Shown: positions 52,507 through 64,000 of the stretch, one piece after another
How the letters are laid out: every line of letters starts with the position of its first letter
Position numbering within the stretch: the first letter of the stretch is position 1
Assembly (NCBI GenBank): GCA_903839405.1
Contig: CAIMCD010000026.1
Span: forward strand, 1-64,000
Length of the DNA stretch: 64,000 nt
From: an uncultured Chlorobiaceae bacterium
GTDB taxonomy: Bacteria; Bacteroidota; Chlorobiia; Chlorobiales; Chlorobiaceae
Direction: 5' to 3'
Translations under genes and position numbers: made by a program
The notes under the pieces: model-generated
What the model was told of the DNA's origin: nothing
What the model saw: the letters and a program-made list of their open reading frames with translations, nothing else
The model's database searches: none

Positions 52507-54474
52507 TTATAAAGGTAACGAAAGAGCGCCGGTTGGGCAGTGTTCGGCCATGAGAGCCACGTCACTCTCTTGGTATCCGCCGTTCTGCTCAATGGTACGG
52601 ACACAGATTCCACAGTCGACGCATTTTTCCCGCTCCATCTTGATCGTGGTATTTTCAGCTTTATAAAATCCTTGGTGATCATGTTTTTCGGCCGTATAAA
52701 GGGGAGTGTATCGGGTGGCAAGCTCCCGCAGGCGGCAGTCACCGGTAGCATTGCAGCGGCATTGCAAGCAACGTTCGGCTTCCTTGCGGGCATCCTCTTC
52801 GCTATATCCTGCAACAACTTCCATGAAACTCTCGGTGCGTGTTTTTGCCGATAGCTCTTCCAACGCTACCCGTTCTGCGAGTGGAGCCCTTTTGTAGAAA
52901 GCCTCCGGGGCTTCATCCCTGGCTCCGTAGCTTGAGTTGAAAGGGTGGAGCGGCGGTGTAACTTTTTCCTTCTGTAAAAAGAGGTTGATGCTGTGTGCCG
53001 CCCGTTTTCCCTGTGCCACAGCGCGGATGGCAAGATCGGTGCCGGTCACACAATCTCCTCCGGCAAAAATCCACTCGGCGGCTGATTGCAGGGTCTCTGA
53101 ATCGACCTGCAGTTTGCCGCTCCCGGTGGTGTTTATTGATGCCGCACTCCCGGTAAGAGGATCAATCTCTTGACCGATAGCCGAGATGAGGGTATTGGCC
53201 TTCAGGATGAACTCTGAGCCGTCGACCGCTATTGGTCGGCACCGGCCGCTCTCGTCGGGCTCTCCGGGCCGCATGGTGAGAGCGGTAATTTCAAGCGTGC
53301 CGTCCACCTGCCGTATCAGGATTGGGGCCGCATGTTCAATGATTGAAACTCCTTCGGCCAGCGCCTCTTCAATTTCGGCGCGGTTTGCCGGCATCTCTTT
53401 TCTGGAGCGGCGATAGAGGATTGTTACGCTAGAGGCTCCAAGACGGAGCGCGGTTCTTGCCGCGTCAATCGCGGTATTGCCGCCGCCGGTCACCACCACC
53501 CGCTCTCCGGGACAGGGTTTGACGCCGGAAGCTGCTTTGCGCAGAAAATCTATGCCGCTGGTCACACCCTCTGCATCTTCGCCGGGAATCTGCATGGTTG
53601 CTGCCTTCTGGGCTCCGACCGCCAGCAAGAGTGCATCGAACCGGCTGCGGAGTGCTTCAAGGGTGATCTCTTTGCCGAAGGTGGTGTTGAAACAAAACTC
53701 CACCCCCATATCGCAAAGTGTTGCAAGGTCGCTCTCAATAACCGTTTCCGGGAGCCGGAAACGTGGAATACCGTAACGCATCATCCCCCCGGCTTCAGCA
53801 CCGGATTCAAAAATGGTCACCTCATGTCCCAGGCAGAGCAGGAAATAAGCCGCACTGAGGCCAGTGGGGCCGGATCCGATAATGGCTACTTTTTTTCCGG
53901 TTTTGGCTGCAACCTCAGGGATAAAACGCTCATCCTGCTGCATGTCGGTGTCGGCCGCATAGCGCTTGAGTGCGCAGATTGAAACCGGCTTGTCAACACC
54001 GTGGCGTCGGCACTCATCCTCGCAGGGTGCCGGACATATCCGGCCAAGAATTCCGGGAAGGGGAATGCTCTTTTTGATGATTTCTATGGCGTTACGGTCC
54101 TGATGCTCGGCAATTGCCGCAACAAACTCCGGAATATTACATCCAGCAGGGCAGTTCAGCTCACAGGGGCCCAAGCAGTCGCCACCATGCTGACGGATGA
54201 TTCTCTCAAGACTCTGGCGCCTCATGGCTGTTAGGGTTTCATTTTCGGTTTCAATAACCATCCCTTCCGAAATCTCGGTATGACATGCCGGCACAAAGAG
54301 GTTTTTTCCCTTGATCTCCACAATGCACATCCAGCATGAACCTGTTGCTTCAAGCGCGTTATCAAAGCAGAGGGTCGGAATAGCAATTCCAGCCACTGTT
54401 GCGGCATCAAGAATCGAGGTTCCGGGTGCGGCTGTAACCGGCTGCTGGTTGATGGTCAAAGAGAGTTGATTCAT
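52507..54474 (-). CDS. GltD-like FAD/NAD(P) oxidoreductase with N-terminal 2Fe-2S and C-terminal ferredoxin-like domains
   Basis: TILDAATVAGIAIPTLCFD...GSCWMC; GPCELNCPAGCNIPEFVAAIAE; KVAIIGSGPTGLSAAYFLLCLGHEVTIFE; VVVTGGGNTAIDAART; C-term CVDCGICVRTIEQ...EHCPTGAL. Confidence 0.9.
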   Translation of the reverse strand: MNQLSLTINQQPVTAAPGTSILDAATVAGIAIPTLCFDNALEATGSCWMCIVEIKGKNLFVPACHTEISEGMVIETENETLTAMRRQSLERIIRQHGGDCLGPCELNCPAGCNIPEFVAAIAEHQDRNAIEIIKKSIPLPGILGRICPAPCEDECRRHGVDKPVSICALKRYAADTDMQQDERFIPEVAAKTGKKVAIIGSGPTGLSAAYFLLCLGHEVTIFESGAEAGGMMRYGIPRFRLPETVIESDLATLCDMGVEFCFNTTFGKEITLEALRSRFDALLLAVGAQKAATMQIPGEDAEGVTSGIDFLRKAASGVKPCPGERVVVTGGGNTAIDAARTALRLGASSVTILYRRSRKEMPANRAEIEEALAEGVSIIEHAAPILIRQVDGTLEITALTMRPGEPDESGRCRPIAVDGSEFILKANTLISAIGQEIDPLTGSAASINTTGSGKLQVDSETLQSAAEWIFAGGDCVTGTDLAIRAVAQGKRAAHSINLFLQKEKVTPPLHPFNSSYGARDEAPEAFYKRAPLAERVALEELSAKTRTESFMEVVAGYSEEDARKEAERCLQCRCNATGDCRLRELATRYTPLYTAEKHDHQGFYKAENTTIKMEREKCVDCGICVRTIEQNGGYQESDVALMAEHCPTGALSLPL

Positions 54475-54514
54475 ATGGGTAGGCCCAAAGAAGCGTTACG
54501 GGTTGTTGTTGGCG

Positions 54515-55489
54515 TCAGAGAGGCGCTTCGCCGAAATTTTTTTCAATAAAGAGGGCGACTTTTTCAAGCAGCCACATTGGTGTTGATGTGGCTCCGCATA
54601 TGCCGACACTCTCAACACGCTTGCCATCAACTCCTTGCAGCCACTCCGGCTTAATTTCATCGCTGTCTTCGATAAAGAAACTCCGGGGATTGGCGGCCTT
54701 GCAGATATTGTAGAGCACCATGCCGTTTGAGCTTTTTCTGCCGGCCACAAAGATAATGCAGCTATTGGCGAGGGCGAAGTCGTGGAGTTTCTGGTTGCGG
54801 TTTGATACCTGCAGGCAGATGGTGTCCTTGAATACATAGGGTGGCATGGGGCGCACACCGCTCATGTCGGCCGTAATATCAATATCGCGGATGGCCATCC
54901 ATGGAGTATGACCATTGTTGCCCGCTTTGGCGAAAAGGGTTTCGAGATTTCTTTTCAGCTCATAAAATCCCGGTACATCCATGGTGGTCTGGGAGATGAG
55001 CGCACTTTTCTTGCCGCGCTCAAGAGCCTTTATCTCTTCCGGGTCACTGAGGTCGGCATGTTTGATAATGATCGCCTGATTGTCGCACTGGCCGTTGATG
55101 CCGATCACTTCCGGATGGGTATGTTTTCCGTAGATGATGATCTGGTAGCCGAGTTGGTAGAGGAGCCTGGTGGAGAGTTGAAGCCGCGAAACAACCGGGC
55201 AGGTGGTATCGGTAACGGTCAGGTTGTTCTCTTTTGCAATCCGGTAGGTTGAGGGAGGCTCTCCGTGCGCCCTGATGAGCACGTCAGCATTTTTCAACTC
55301 ACTGACCGCCGTGTCATCAATGGTGACCAGACCGAGCGCTTCAAGGCGTTTTACCTCGACCTCATTATGCACCACATCACCGAGAGAGTATAATCCTCTC
55401 TTCTGGCGGAGTTTTTCTTCAGCGATATGGATGGTTCCCTGCACGCCGATGCAGAAGCCTGATGAAGTTCGGTCGAGGTTTACTTTCAC
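54515..55489 (-). CDS. ispH: 4-hydroxy-3-methylbut-2-enyl diphosphate reductase
   Basis: [28 protein letters not shown]-like, [22 protein letters not shown]. Confidence 0.95.
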   Translation of the reverse strand: MKVNLDRTSSGFCIGVQGTIHIAEEKLRQKRGLYSLGDVVHNEVEVKRLEALGLVTIDDTAVSELKNADVLIRAHGEPPSTYRIAKENNLTVTDTTCPVVSRLQLSTRLLYQLGYQIIIYGKHTHPEVIGINGQCDNQAIIIKHADLSDPEEIKALERGKKSALISQTTMDVPGFYELKRNLETLFAKAGNNGHTPWMAIRDIDITADMSGVRPMPPYVFKDTICLQVSNRNQKLHDFALANSCIIFVAGRKSSNGMVLYNICKAANPRSFFIEDSDEIKPEWLQGVDGKRVESVGICGATSTPMWLLEKVALFIEKNFGEAPL

Positions 55490-55555
55490 GCTGCGCTGGA
55501 TTAAAAATCAAAAATGAAAAGACAAAAGTAACAACTATGGAGACAAATGGCAACG

Positions 55556-56371
55556 TTATACTTCCACCAGTTCCACATCCGGCAGTTCGGAACCCATGAA
55601 TAACTGATAGAGCTGGCTGAATTTCTGAGGCAGGTCGCTGACCAGGAGGTGCGGGGTGGATGCTTTGCTGGATGAGTTAAGCAAACCTGATTCCGCAAGG
55701 AGTGTTTTTGTTCTGAGGGCGACCGCTTCGGCCGAATCGATAATACGGATTTGAGGCCCCATGATACGGGCAATCACCCGCCGCAGAATCGGGTAGTGGG
55801 TACAACCAAGCACCAGGGTATCGATTCCCTCACTCCGGATTCCCGCAAGATACTCTTCGGCGATCAGTCGGGTTGCAGGATGGTCAATAAAGCCCTCCTC
55901 GGCCAGTGGCACAAAGAGGGGGCAGGCTTGTGAGACAACCTGTATTTCAGCATTAAGCTGGTTAATGGCCCTTGCATAAGCATTTGACCCCACCGTGGCC
56001 TGGGTGCCGATAACACCGATGCGGCCGTTTTGGGTTACCTTGACTGCATGTTCTGCACCGGCTTTCAGCACCCCGATTACCGGCAGGGAATCAGATGATT
56101 TTTCAACCAGATCCAAAGCAAGGGCAGAGACCGTGTTGCAGGCGACAATGATCAATTTCGGCTGATAGCGCATCAGAATGGCCGTATCGTCCGCCGCATA
56201 CTTGCGGATTGTAACCTGGGATTTTGTGCCGTAGGGTACCCGCGCGGTATCGCCAAAATAGATAATGCGCTCTGAAGGCAGTGCCGCCTGAACCGCCTTC
56301 AGGACGGTCAGGCCGCCAATACCCGAGTCAAAAATACCTACAGGACTTTCAGGGGTGATGGTATGGTGCAT
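55556..56371 (-). CDS. murI: Glutamate racemase
   Basis: [56 protein letters not shown]. Confidence 0.97.
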   Translation of the reverse strand: MHHTITPESPVGIFDSGIGGLTVLKAVQAALPSERIIYFGDTARVPYGTKSQVTIRKYAADDTAILMRYQPKLIIVACNTVSALALDLVEKSSDSLPVIGVLKAGAEHAVKVTQNGRIGVIGTQATVGSNAYARAINQLNAEIQVVSQACPLFVPLAEEGFIDHPATRLIAEEYLAGIRSEGIDTLVLGCTHYPILRRVIARIMGPQIRIIDSAEAVALRTKTLLAESGLLNSSSKASTPHLLVSDLPQKFSQLYQLFMGSELPDVELVEV

Positions 56372-56395
56372 TGCCAGCTCTTCCTCATTGATCGT

Positions 56396-57487
56396 TCAGA
56401 CGTTAAAGCGGAAAGTAATCACATCGCCATTTTTGACAATGTAATCGCGCCCTTCCGAACGAAGTTTTCCGGCTTCCTTGACTTTCTGCTCCGATCCGAG
56501 ATCAATAAGATCACGGTATGACATCACCTCTGCACGGATAAATCCTTTTTCAAAATCCGAATGGATTGCTCCGGCCGCTTCCGGCGCAGCGGCACCCTTG
56601 CGGATAGTCCAGGCATGAACCTCTTTTTCGCCGGCGGTAAAATAGGTCTGCAGGCCGAGCAGGTCAAATGCCGTCTGGATAAGCCGGTCGAGGCCCGACA
56701 TCTTAAGGCCGAGACTTTCAAGAAATTCCGGACGATCCTCTTCCGGGAGTTCGGCGATTTCAGCTTCTGTTTTTGCGCTGATAATCAGCATTTTTGAGCC
56801 TGACGCGGCAGCGATCTCCGCTACTTTTTGGGTGTAGCTGTTTCCGTCGGGAAGATCGCTCTCGGCCACATTGGCTGCAAAGAGGATCGGCTTCGAGGAG
56901 ATGAGGAAGAATTGGCGGGCAATCAGCTCCTCTTCAGGGGTTTCAACGATTTTGCGAACAGGAATGCCTTCACCGAGGCCGGTGAGTATTTTTTCGGCTA
57001 CGGCAAGCTGCAGCAGCAGCTCTTTTTCCTTCTTGGCATTTTTTCTGAGCCGTTCAATCCGGCGCTCCATACTGTCCAGATCGGCCAGCATGAGCTCGGT
57101 CTCAATTGTGGCGATGTCGTCCGCCGGATCTATTCTACCCTCAACATGGATAATATTGGTGTCGTCAAAACACCGTACAACATGCACAATGGCATCGACT
57201 TCGCGGATATGGGAGAGGAACTGGTTTCCGAGTCCTTCACCCTTGCTTGCCCCTTTGACCAGTCCGGCAATATCGACGATTTCCAGGGTTGTGGGTACGA
57301 GCGTCGGTGTTTTTACAACGTTTGCAATAAGCTGCATTCGTTCGTCAGGCACGAGGACGGTGCCGACATTGGGTTCTATGGTACAGAAGGGGTAATTAGC
57401 CGCTTCAGCCTGTTTTGCGGTTATGGCATTAAAAAGAGTGGACTTCCCGACATTTGGCAGCCCGACTATGCCGCAGCGAAGTGACAT
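56396..57487 (-). CDS. ychF: Redox-regulated ATPase YchF
   Basis: [50 protein letters not shown]. Confidence 0.97.
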   Translation of the reverse strand: MSLRCGIVGLPNVGKSTLFNAITAKQAEAANYPFCTIEPNVGTVLVPDERMQLIANVVKTPTLVPTTLEIVDIAGLVKGASKGEGLGNQFLSHIREVDAIVHVVRCFDDTNIIHVEGRIDPADDIATIETELMLADLDSMERRIERLRKNAKKEKELLLQLAVAEKILTGLGEGIPVRKIVETPEEELIARQFFLISSKPILFAANVAESDLPDGNSYTQKVAEIAAASGSKMLIISAKTEAEIAELPEEDRPEFLESLGLKMSGLDRLIQTAFDLLGLQTYFTAGEKEVHAWTIRKGAAAPEAAGAIHSDFEKGFIRAEVMSYRDLIDLGSEQKVKEAGKLRSEGRDYIVKNGDVITFRFNV

Positions 57488-57605
57488 AAAAGAAAGAGTT
57501 TGCTAGATTGAGTAACCACGAAAATAAAACACATATGGTTTTAACATGTAACCAATATGTTTGGAAAAAGCAAATATTTTTTATAAAATGACAAGCTCAT
57601 TTAAA

Positions 57606-58325
57606 ATGCCATTGAAACAGCAAATCGGGAATAAGCGTATCATTATTGCTCTTGACGGGCCAGCAGCATCCGGGAAAAGTACAACAGCCCGCAAAGTTGC
57701 CCAGAGGCTTGGATATATCTATATCGATACCGGTGCAATGTACCGCTCAGTAACCCTGAAGGCTTTGGAGCAGGGTAGTTTGGAGGTAGTACGACGCTCT
57801 CCTGAGTGCGTTTCAGCTTTGCTTGAAAACATTTCGATCTGTTTTCAGGGTGAGAAAATTTTTCTTGATGGCCGGGATGTGAGCCTGGAGATTCGCGATA
57901 ACCGGGTTAGCCGGGAGGTAAGCTTTATCAGTTCACTCAAGCCGGTACGCGACCGACTGCTCGAAATGCAGCAGGAGTTCGGCCGGGAGCGGGGAGTTGT
58001 GATGGATGGTCGGGATATCGGAACGGTTGTTTTTCCCGATGCCGAGCTTAAAATTTTTCTTGTTGCTGATGCCCGCGAACGGGCAAAGCGGCGCTACCTG
58101 GAGCTGAAGGCAAAAATGACTGAAGGCAGTGAGTTGCCGGATATTGAGTCACTTGAAGAGGAGATCAAAAGCCGCGACCGGGCCGATGCTGAACGGGAGC
58201 ATGCTCCGTTGAAAAAACATCCTGAAGCGGTTGAAATTGATACATCAGGATTGACGATTGAGGCTCAGGTCGATATGGTTTGTGATCTTGCTCGCGAAAT
58301 TATAGCAGGACAACCGGGCAGATAG
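57606..58325 (+). CDS. cmk: Cytidylate kinase
   Basis: [59 protein letters not shown]; start at 57606 or 57588. Confidence 0.95.
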   Translation: MPLKQQIGNKRIIIALDGPAASGKSTTARKVAQRLGYIYIDTGAMYRSVTLKALEQGSLEVVRRSPECVSALLENISICFQGEKIFLDGRDVSLEIRDNRVSREVSFISSLKPVRDRLLEMQQEFGRERGVVMDGRDIGTVVFPDAELKIFLVADARERAKRRYLELKAKMTEGSELPDIESLEEEIKSRDRADAEREHAPLKKHPEAVEIDTSGLTIEAQVDMVCDLAREIIAGQPGR

Positions 58326-58430
58326 ACCCGCAATATATTTTGAATACAATTGTTTTATTAACCACAAAACCGCATGCTGTAATCTCTCGCAGCAAGTAGG
58401 CTAATTTACAAGAGAGGAAGGAAAAAATTA

Positions 58431-60200
58431 ATGGCTGAAGCATTCACACAGGAGAAAAAGGTCAAGGAAAGACCTTCCAGAAAAAAAATCAAAATTTTTG
58501 CTTATTACGAGCCCGCTGAACTTGCTCAGATGGAGCAGCTTTATGCAAGCACGCTCAATGAGATCACCGAGGACGAGATTGTAAAGGGCAGAATTGTTTC
58601 GATATCCAACAAGGATGTCACCATTGATGTCGGATACAAGTCGGAAGGTATTGTTTCGTTGCTTGAGTTCCGTGACGATGATGAGGTTCAGGTAGGCGAT
58701 GATGTTGAAGTCTATCTTGAGAACATTGAAGACAAGATGGGGCAGCTTATTCTTTCAAAGAAGAAAGCTGACGTTTTGAGAATCTGGGACAAGATCTATG
58801 ATTCAATTGAAAACGATACCATCATCAATGGTAAGATTATCAACCGCGTCAAGGGTGGTATGACCGTCTCTCTTTCCGGTGTTGAGGCCTTCCTTCCTGG
58901 TTCGCAGATTGATGTCAAGCCGGTTCGTGATTTCGACGCACTTGTTGGCCAGACCATGGACTTCAGGGTTGTCAAAATCAATCCGGTCACCCAGAATATT
59001 GTTGTCAGTCATAAAGTTATTCTCGAAGAGGCCTACGCTGCCCGTCGTGAAGAGATGCTTGCCAATATCAAGGTGGGCATGGTGCTTGAAGGTACAGTCA
59101 AGAACATTACCGACTTCGGTATCTTTGTCGACCTTGGCGGTCTTGATGGTCTGGTGCACATTACCGACATCACCTGGGGCAGAATCAACCATCCTTCAGA
59201 GGTTGTTGATCTTGACCAGCCGATCAAGGTTGTGGTTGTCGGCTTTGACGAGAACACCAAGAGAGTCTCTTTGGGCATGAAGCAGCTTGAGTCTCACCCT
59301 TGGGAGAATATCGAGATCAAGTATCCTGTCGGCTCCAAAGCCCAGGGCCGCGTTGTCTCCATTACCGATTACGGCGCATTTGTGGAAATCGAGAAGGGCA
59401 TCGAAGGCCTTGTCCACATCTCCGAGATGAGCTGGACACAGCACATCAAGCATCCGGGTCAGTTTGTTACGCTTGGTCAGGAAGTTGAGTGCATGATTCT
59501 TAATATCGACAAGGATCACACCAAGCTCTCCTTGTCCATGAAGCGGGTGAACGAGGATCCATGGATTGCGCTTTCTGAAAAGTATGTTGAGGGCTCCCTG
59601 CATAAAGGTACCGTCAGCAATATCACGGACTTCGGCGTTTTTGTAGAACTTGAGCCCGGCGTTGACGGACTGGTTCATATTTCTGATCTCTCATGGACCA
59701 AGAAAATCCGCCATCCAAGTGAACTGGTCAAGAAGAACCAGGAGCTTGATGTCAAAGTGCTCAAGTTTGACGTGCATGCCCGTCGTATTGCTCTTGGTCA
59801 CAAGCAGATCAATCAGGATCCTTGGGATGAGTTCGAACAGAAATATGCGGTTGGTGCAGAAACCCCTGGCCAGATTTCCCAGATCATCGAAAAAGGCGTT
59901 ATTGTGATTCTGCCTGGTGATGTGGACGGTTTTGTGCCGGTGTCACACCTGCTTCAGGGTGGCGTAAAGGATATCCACTCATCATTCAAGATCAGTGATG
60001 AACTGCCGCTCCGCGTTATCGAGTTCGACAAGGAGAACAAGCGTATCATTCTTTCAGCTCTTGAATATTTCAAGGACAAGAGCAAGGAAGAGATTGAGGC
60101 CTACCTGGCTGCTCACCCGAATGAGAAGAAGGAGATTGAGGCGGCAACTGCCGAGCTTGAACCTCCGGTCAAATCTTCCGAGAAGAAAAGCGCAGAGTAA
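58431..60200 (+). CDS. rpsA: 30S ribosomal protein S1
   Basis: Six tandem S1 repeats ([29 protein letters not shown] etc.), follows cmk. Confidence 0.97.
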   Translation: MAEAFTQEKKVKERPSRKKIKIFAYYEPAELAQMEQLYASTLNEITEDEIVKGRIVSISNKDVTIDVGYKSEGIVSLLEFRDDDEVQVGDDVEVYLENIEDKMGQLILSKKKADVLRIWDKIYDSIENDTIINGKIINRVKGGMTVSLSGVEAFLPGSQIDVKPVRDFDALVGQTMDFRVVKINPVTQNIVVSHKVILEEAYAARREEMLANIKVGMVLEGTVKNITDFGIFVDLGGLDGLVHITDITWGRINHPSEVVDLDQPIKVVVVGFDENTKRVSLGMKQLESHPWENIEIKYPVGSKAQGRVVSITDYGAFVEIEKGIEGLVHISEMSWTQHIKHPGQFVTLGQEVECMILNIDKDHTKLSLSMKRVNEDPWIALSEKYVEGSLHKGTVSNITDFGVFVELEPGVDGLVHISDLSWTKKIRHPSELVKKNQELDVKVLKFDVHARRIALGHKQINQDPWDEFEQKYAVGAETPGQISQIIEKGVIVILPGDVDGFVPVSHLLQGGVKDIHSSFKISDELPLRVIEFDKENKRIILSALEYFKDKSKEEIEAYLAAHPNEKKEIEAATAELEPPVKSSEKKSAE

Positions 60201-60231
60201 GTAATTGCTGTTTGCTCTTCATTTCGATTAT

Positions 60232-60270
60232 AAAAAAAGCCTTCCTTGTCAACAGGGAAGGCTTTTTTTA
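60232..60270 (+). terminator. Rho-independent terminator after rpsA
   Basis: AAAAAAAGCCTTCCTTGTCAACAGGGAAGGCTTTTTTT. Confidence 0.92.
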
Positions 60271-60353
60271 TGTGCATATCGTACCGCAAACAACAAGTCA
60301 TACGTTTTACGCATGCCAGAAGTTGAAAAAAACTGCATTTGATTGGGGTATGA

Positions 60354-61298
60354 TCAGGTGAGACACTCTGAATGAATGAACTTCACCACAGCATCGCACA
60401 ACTGATTCAGGCCGGGTTGTTCAAGGGGATAGTGACCGGCATTTTCAAGCACCACCACATGTACAGGCACGCGACTAATGCGATTGAGGAAAAGCTCGCT
60501 GAGATGCAAGGGTGTCCAGGTGTCTTTTTCCGGCTGTGTCAGTAAAATCGGACAGAGATCAAAAGCTTCGGGCTCAACCACTGGCTTATAGGTCGTGAGA
60601 GAGCTGAGGAACTTCATGGTGACCCATTTGCCGGCCGATGTTTTGTCTTTCAGACAAGCCTTGAGCGCCGCTTTATTGTTGACCAGTGCCGACATTTTGC
60701 TCGCCAGACTCATCGGCATCCGAAGGGTTGCCAGTGGTGTTCTGGCTGCCAGGTGGGTCAATGGCACACCGATACGACTCATAAGGAAATTCAGCGCCGT
60801 TTCATCGCGAACCTGTTGTTCCTGCTGGTCAAGGAAGGTCATGCCCACAATGCCCTTGACCTTTTTGTTGAGTGCTGCCACGTGCCAGGCAAGCATACCG
60901 CCGGCACTGAGACCGTAGAGCACGATGGGGCGATTATCTTTTGCAAGCTCGGCATCAATGAGGTCACTGCCCGCCTGAACCCAGTCGTTATAGGTCACAA
61001 GCGCACCGGCAGCTACCTTGGTCATACCATATTCAGGCATGTCGATGGCAATGGTTTCAAATCCACGCAGGAAGAGGGGAGAGCCGAGGATGGTGGACAT
61101 TTGCCGCCCGTTGGTGCCAACTCCATGAAACAAGATCACTTTCACTGCTGCCCGGGGATTGCGAAAGCAGTCAAGATGAATCTGGTGTCCATGCCATAGC
61201 CACCACTCTTCCGACGGCAAATGACTTGCTTCAAGCTGATATTCTTTGGGAAGAAAGGCCTGGATTTCCCGCCAGTTCGATTGGGTCTTGTAGTCCAC
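60354..61298 (-). CDS. Alpha/beta-fold hydrolase
   Basis: VKVILFHGVGTNGRQMSTIL, VLYGLSAGGMLAWHVAAL, VLENAGHYPLEQPG. Confidence 0.88.
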   Translation of the reverse strand: MDYKTQSNWREIQAFLPKEYQLEASHLPSEEWWLWHGHQIHLDCFRNPRAAVKVILFHGVGTNGRQMSTILGSPLFLRGFETIAIDMPEYGMTKVAAGALVTYNDWVQAGSDLIDAELAKDNRPIVLYGLSAGGMLAWHVAALNKKVKGIVGMTFLDQQEQQVRDETALNFLMSRIGVPLTHLAARTPLATLRMPMSLASKMSALVNNKAALKACLKDKTSAGKWVTMKFLSSLTTYKPVVEPEAFDLCPILLTQPEKDTWTPLHLSELFLNRISRVPVHVVVLENAGHYPLEQPGLNQLCDAVVKFIHSECLT

Positions 61299-61322
61299 CG
61301 CAGTATCTGACTTGAAGTTTTT

Positions 61323-62240
61323 TCAGTAACCGTAACTTTTCAGATAGTTCTGATTCTTGCGCCAGTCGGGCCGGACTTTGATGAAGAGCTCAAGGAAAAC
61401 CGGGCGGCCAAGCATCTCCTCAATATCCTTTCTTGCCGTTTGCCCCAACTTTTTCAGGGCGGCTCCCTTGCTGCCGATCAGGATCTGTTTCTGGGTTTCA
61501 CGCTCAACAATGACCGAGCAGCGGATAAGATCCTTTCTGGTAGGGTCATCTTCGTGCTGCTCCTTGAACTCGTCGATCACCACTTCGGTCGAATAAGGTA
61601 CTTCACGACCGTAGAGCAGAAATATTTTTTCCCGGATTATTTCACTCACAAAAAACCGTTCAGGAGCCGTGCTGAGTGTATCTTCAGGATAGAGCGGCTG
61701 GTGCATGGGTAGAAACGGCCTCGTGGCATCAACAAGCTGCTGGAGGTTAAGGCCCTTCAGCGCGGAAACCGAGAGAATCGCCGCTGGATTCCAGCTTTTT
61801 TTGATGATCTCCTCAGCTTCAGCCTGACGCTCCTTGGTGACCAGATCGCATTTATTAAGCACGGCAATAACCGGTTTGCCTGCCGGGTTCAGCCAACTGG
61901 TAAAGAGCTCTTCGGCGAACTCCCGGTCAAAAAGATCTTTTTTGCCTGAAAAAGGGAGTAGGGCAATAACCACATCAGCATCTTTGAGGGTATCACGGAT
62001 GATGGAGAGCATCGACTCATGCAGTTTTTGCTGAGGCTTCATGATGCCCGGTGTATCAAGAAATATGATCTGGCACTGGTTGTTGTGGTAGATGCCGGTG
62101 ATTTTTTTTCTTGTAGTTTGCGGTTTAGGTGTTACAATGGAAAGTTTAAAGTCAAGCAGCTCATTGAGCAGGGTTGACTTGCCTGCATTAGGCGGGCCGA
62201 TGATAATGGCGAAACCGCAGGAAAAAGGAGCTGAGTCCAT
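61323..62240 (-). CDS. era: GTPase Era
   Basis: [49 protein letters not shown] domain [23 protein letters not shown]. Confidence 0.96.
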   Translation of the reverse strand: MDSAPFSCGFAIIIGPPNAGKSTLLNELLDFKLSIVTPKPQTTRKKITGIYHNNQCQIIFLDTPGIMKPQQKLHESMLSIIRDTLKDADVVIALLPFSGKKDLFDREFAEELFTSWLNPAGKPVIAVLNKCDLVTKERQAEAEEIIKKSWNPAAILSVSALKGLNLQQLVDATRPFLPMHQPLYPEDTLSTAPERFFVSEIIREKIFLLYGREVPYSTEVVIDEFKEQHEDDPTRKDLIRCSVIVERETQKQILIGSKGAALKKLGQTARKDIEEMLGRPVFLELFIKVRPDWRKNQNYLKSYGY

Positions 62241-62334
62241 GGTATTATTTTTACAGGTTCAATCTCTTTGAGCGGGTACTATACTAAATTATAGTCTCTA
62301 ATGATAATTGAAAAAGGCCTAACTCAATACTCGA

Positions 62335-63558
62335 ATGGAAAAACAAAGAAAACTTGATCTGTGGCTTGTGGTTCCGACGGTCGGGCTTTTGGTGTTCGGA
62401 CTTATGGCTATTTTCAGCGCAACGCACGGTGGCGGTGATAGTTCGCTTTTTTATCGCCAGTTGGCATGGGGATGTTTTGGCGTTCTTGCCATGATACTTG
62501 TTTACTATAATGATGTTCGTTTTATCAAGGATAATGCCTATATCTTTTACATTGTAGGTGTTGTTTTGCTGGTGGCTGTTCTGGTTTTCGGTCGAAAAAT
62601 TGCTGGACAGACAAGCTGGGTAAAAATCGGTATGTTCAGTTTTCAGCCTTCTGAAATAGCCAAAATGGCAACTATTCTGGCACTGGCAAGATTTCTTTCC
62701 GATGATGAAACGGATATCAATTCAATACCGCATCTGCTTATTGCTCTTGCTATCCCCTTTATACCTATTTTTCTTATTATGCTGCAACCCGATATGGGAA
62801 CAACGCTTACCTTTTTTCCATTTATCGGGGTCATGATTATTATGGCCGGTTTTGATATCTATCTTCTCATGTTACTTTATTTTCCGCTTATCCTGATACT
62901 TACCGGGTTTTTTAATACCTATTTTGTTATAGCTCTCGCACTGCTTTTTTTTCTGGCGCTGTTTTTACAGCATAAAAAATTCAAGATTCATCAGTTACTT
63001 CTTATTGGTTCAGGTCTTGCTGCTGGTCTTTTTACGCACCGTTTTGCAGCAGAGATACTGAAGCCGCATCAGATGAAAAGGCTTCAGACCTTTATTGATC
63101 CGATGTCTGATCCCCGGGGAGCAGGATATAATGCCCTGCAGGCAAAAATAGCAATAAGTTCGGGTGGCTTTTTGGGAAAAGGGTTTCTTGCGGGAACGCA
63201 GACACAGTTGCGTTTTATTCCAGCCCAGTGGACGGATTTTATATTTTGTGTTATTGCAGAGGAACTTGGTTTTATTGGGGCTGCTCTCTTGATGGCGCTG
63301 TATCTTTCGCTCATTCTGCGGTTGATCTGGGCAATTTTTTCCATTAAAAACCGTTTTGTTGAGTTGACTCTTGCCGGCTTTGTATCACTCTTGTTTATTC
63401 ATGTGGTTATCAATATCGGCATGACCGTTGGTCTGATTCCGGTTATTGGTGTTCCACTGCCCTTTGTCTCTTATGGAGGCTCTTCTCTTGTGGGGAATAT
63501 GGTTATGGTCGCTCTTGCGCTGAGTTTTTACAGGAATAAGCGGAGTCTTGGCTATTAG
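62335..63558 (+). CDS. rodA: Rod shape-determining protein RodA
   Basis: SEDS family: [65 protein letters not shown]. Confidence 0.96.
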   Translation: MEKQRKLDLWLVVPTVGLLVFGLMAIFSATHGGGDSSLFYRQLAWGCFGVLAMILVYYNDVRFIKDNAYIFYIVGVVLLVAVLVFGRKIAGQTSWVKIGMFSFQPSEIAKMATILALARFLSDDETDINSIPHLLIALAIPFIPIFLIMLQPDMGTTLTFFPFIGVMIIMAGFDIYLLMLLYFPLILILTGFFNTYFVIALALLFFLALFLQHKKFKIHQLLLIGSGLAAGLFTHRFAAEILKPHQMKRLQTFIDPMSDPRGAGYNALQAKIAISSGGFLGKGFLAGTQTQLRFIPAQWTDFIFCVIAEELGFIGAALLMALYLSLILRLIWAIFSIKNRFVELTLAGFVSLLFIHVVINIGMTVGLIPVIGVPLPFVSYGGSSLVGNMVMVALALSFYRNKRSLGY

Positions 63559-63574
63559 ATGATTTTTTAGCCAA

Positions 63575-63606
63575 ATAAGAAAGCGCACCAGAGTGCGCTT
63601 TCTTAT
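63575..63606. terminator. Bidirectional terminator-like hairpin
   Basis: ATAAGAAAGCGCACCAGAGTGCGCTTTCTTAT between convergent genes. Confidence 0.8.
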
Positions 63607-63628
63607 CGAAATGGGTGTTTCGGTCGGC

Positions 63629-64000
63629 TTACTTTATTTTGTAAACAAAACGTTTGCCCTCTTTGCCGGAAGGGATGCGTTCGATTTCAGGATCGGTCAA
63701 GCCATATTTATTAAACCAAAGACTTACTGTAGTTCCTTTTGTATTAAGAGCTTCAGCAATATCCCGAGGTTTGAAGGTTTTTTCAGGATTTGACTGGAGC
63801 AGCTCTTTGATTGAAGCTCCAAGCTGACCGCGGCCATATTTTGATGGAGCAGCTTTTACCGGCGTTGCACCTTCAAGTTTCGAGAGGTTCAGTTCAAGCT
63901 TTTTTATGACGCTTGACAGCTCATCTTCCAATGGCTTGATTTTTCCCTGGAAATCTTGCTGAATTTGCGCGATTTGTTCCTGAAGGTTCTTTTTGTCTTC
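63629..64000 (-). CDS. Hypothetical protein with coiled coil and winged-helix-like C-terminus (partial, runs off window end)
   Basis: Frame stays open to 64000 (EDKKNLQEQIAQIQQDFQGKIKPLEDELSSVIKK...); FKPRDIAEALNTKGTTVSLWFNKYGL HTH-like. Confidence 0.75.
   Translation of the reverse strand, partial: EDKKNLQEQIAQIQQDFQGKIKPLEDELSSVIKKLELNLSKLEGATPVKAAPSKYGRGQLGASIKELLQSNPEKTFKPRDIAEALNTKGTTVSLWFNKYGLTDPEIERIPSGKEGKRFVYKIK

Overview
This is a 64 kb chromosomal window, almost certainly from a green sulfur bacterium (Chlorobi). The host call rests on a CsmA/CsmE-type chlorosome protein, a 3b-type NiFe hydrogenase operon and the general gene content. Most of the window is ordinary, densely packed core genome: rpsU, aroA, lptB, metH, mnmA, ispH, murI, ychF, cmk-rpsA, era, rodA, zwf/gnd/pgl, a U32 peptidase, a Lon-like protease and so on. 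I saw no tRNA, rRNA or CRISPR. Accessory-looking sequence is limited to a few places. (1) An AT-rich single gene at 4323-6086 encodes an N-terminal GHKL/MORC-like ATPase fused to a C-terminal Shedu-like PD-(D/E)XK nuclease module. It is the best candidate here for an under-described (anti-phage?) system, and a possible truncated methylase start and a perfect-arm inverted repeat lie just upstream. (2) A decayed island at about 40.5-42.85 kb holds an OLD-like AAA/TOPRIM ATPase interrupted by one in-frame TAG, an IS481-like transposase remnant and a possible antitoxin remnant. (3) A small GIY-YIG nuclease gene is bracketed by two related palindromic repeat units. (4) There is a small protein with strict 5-residue periodicity and a Met/Cys-rich exported protein. 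All family calls come from motif recognition in the translated ORFs; no database search was run.
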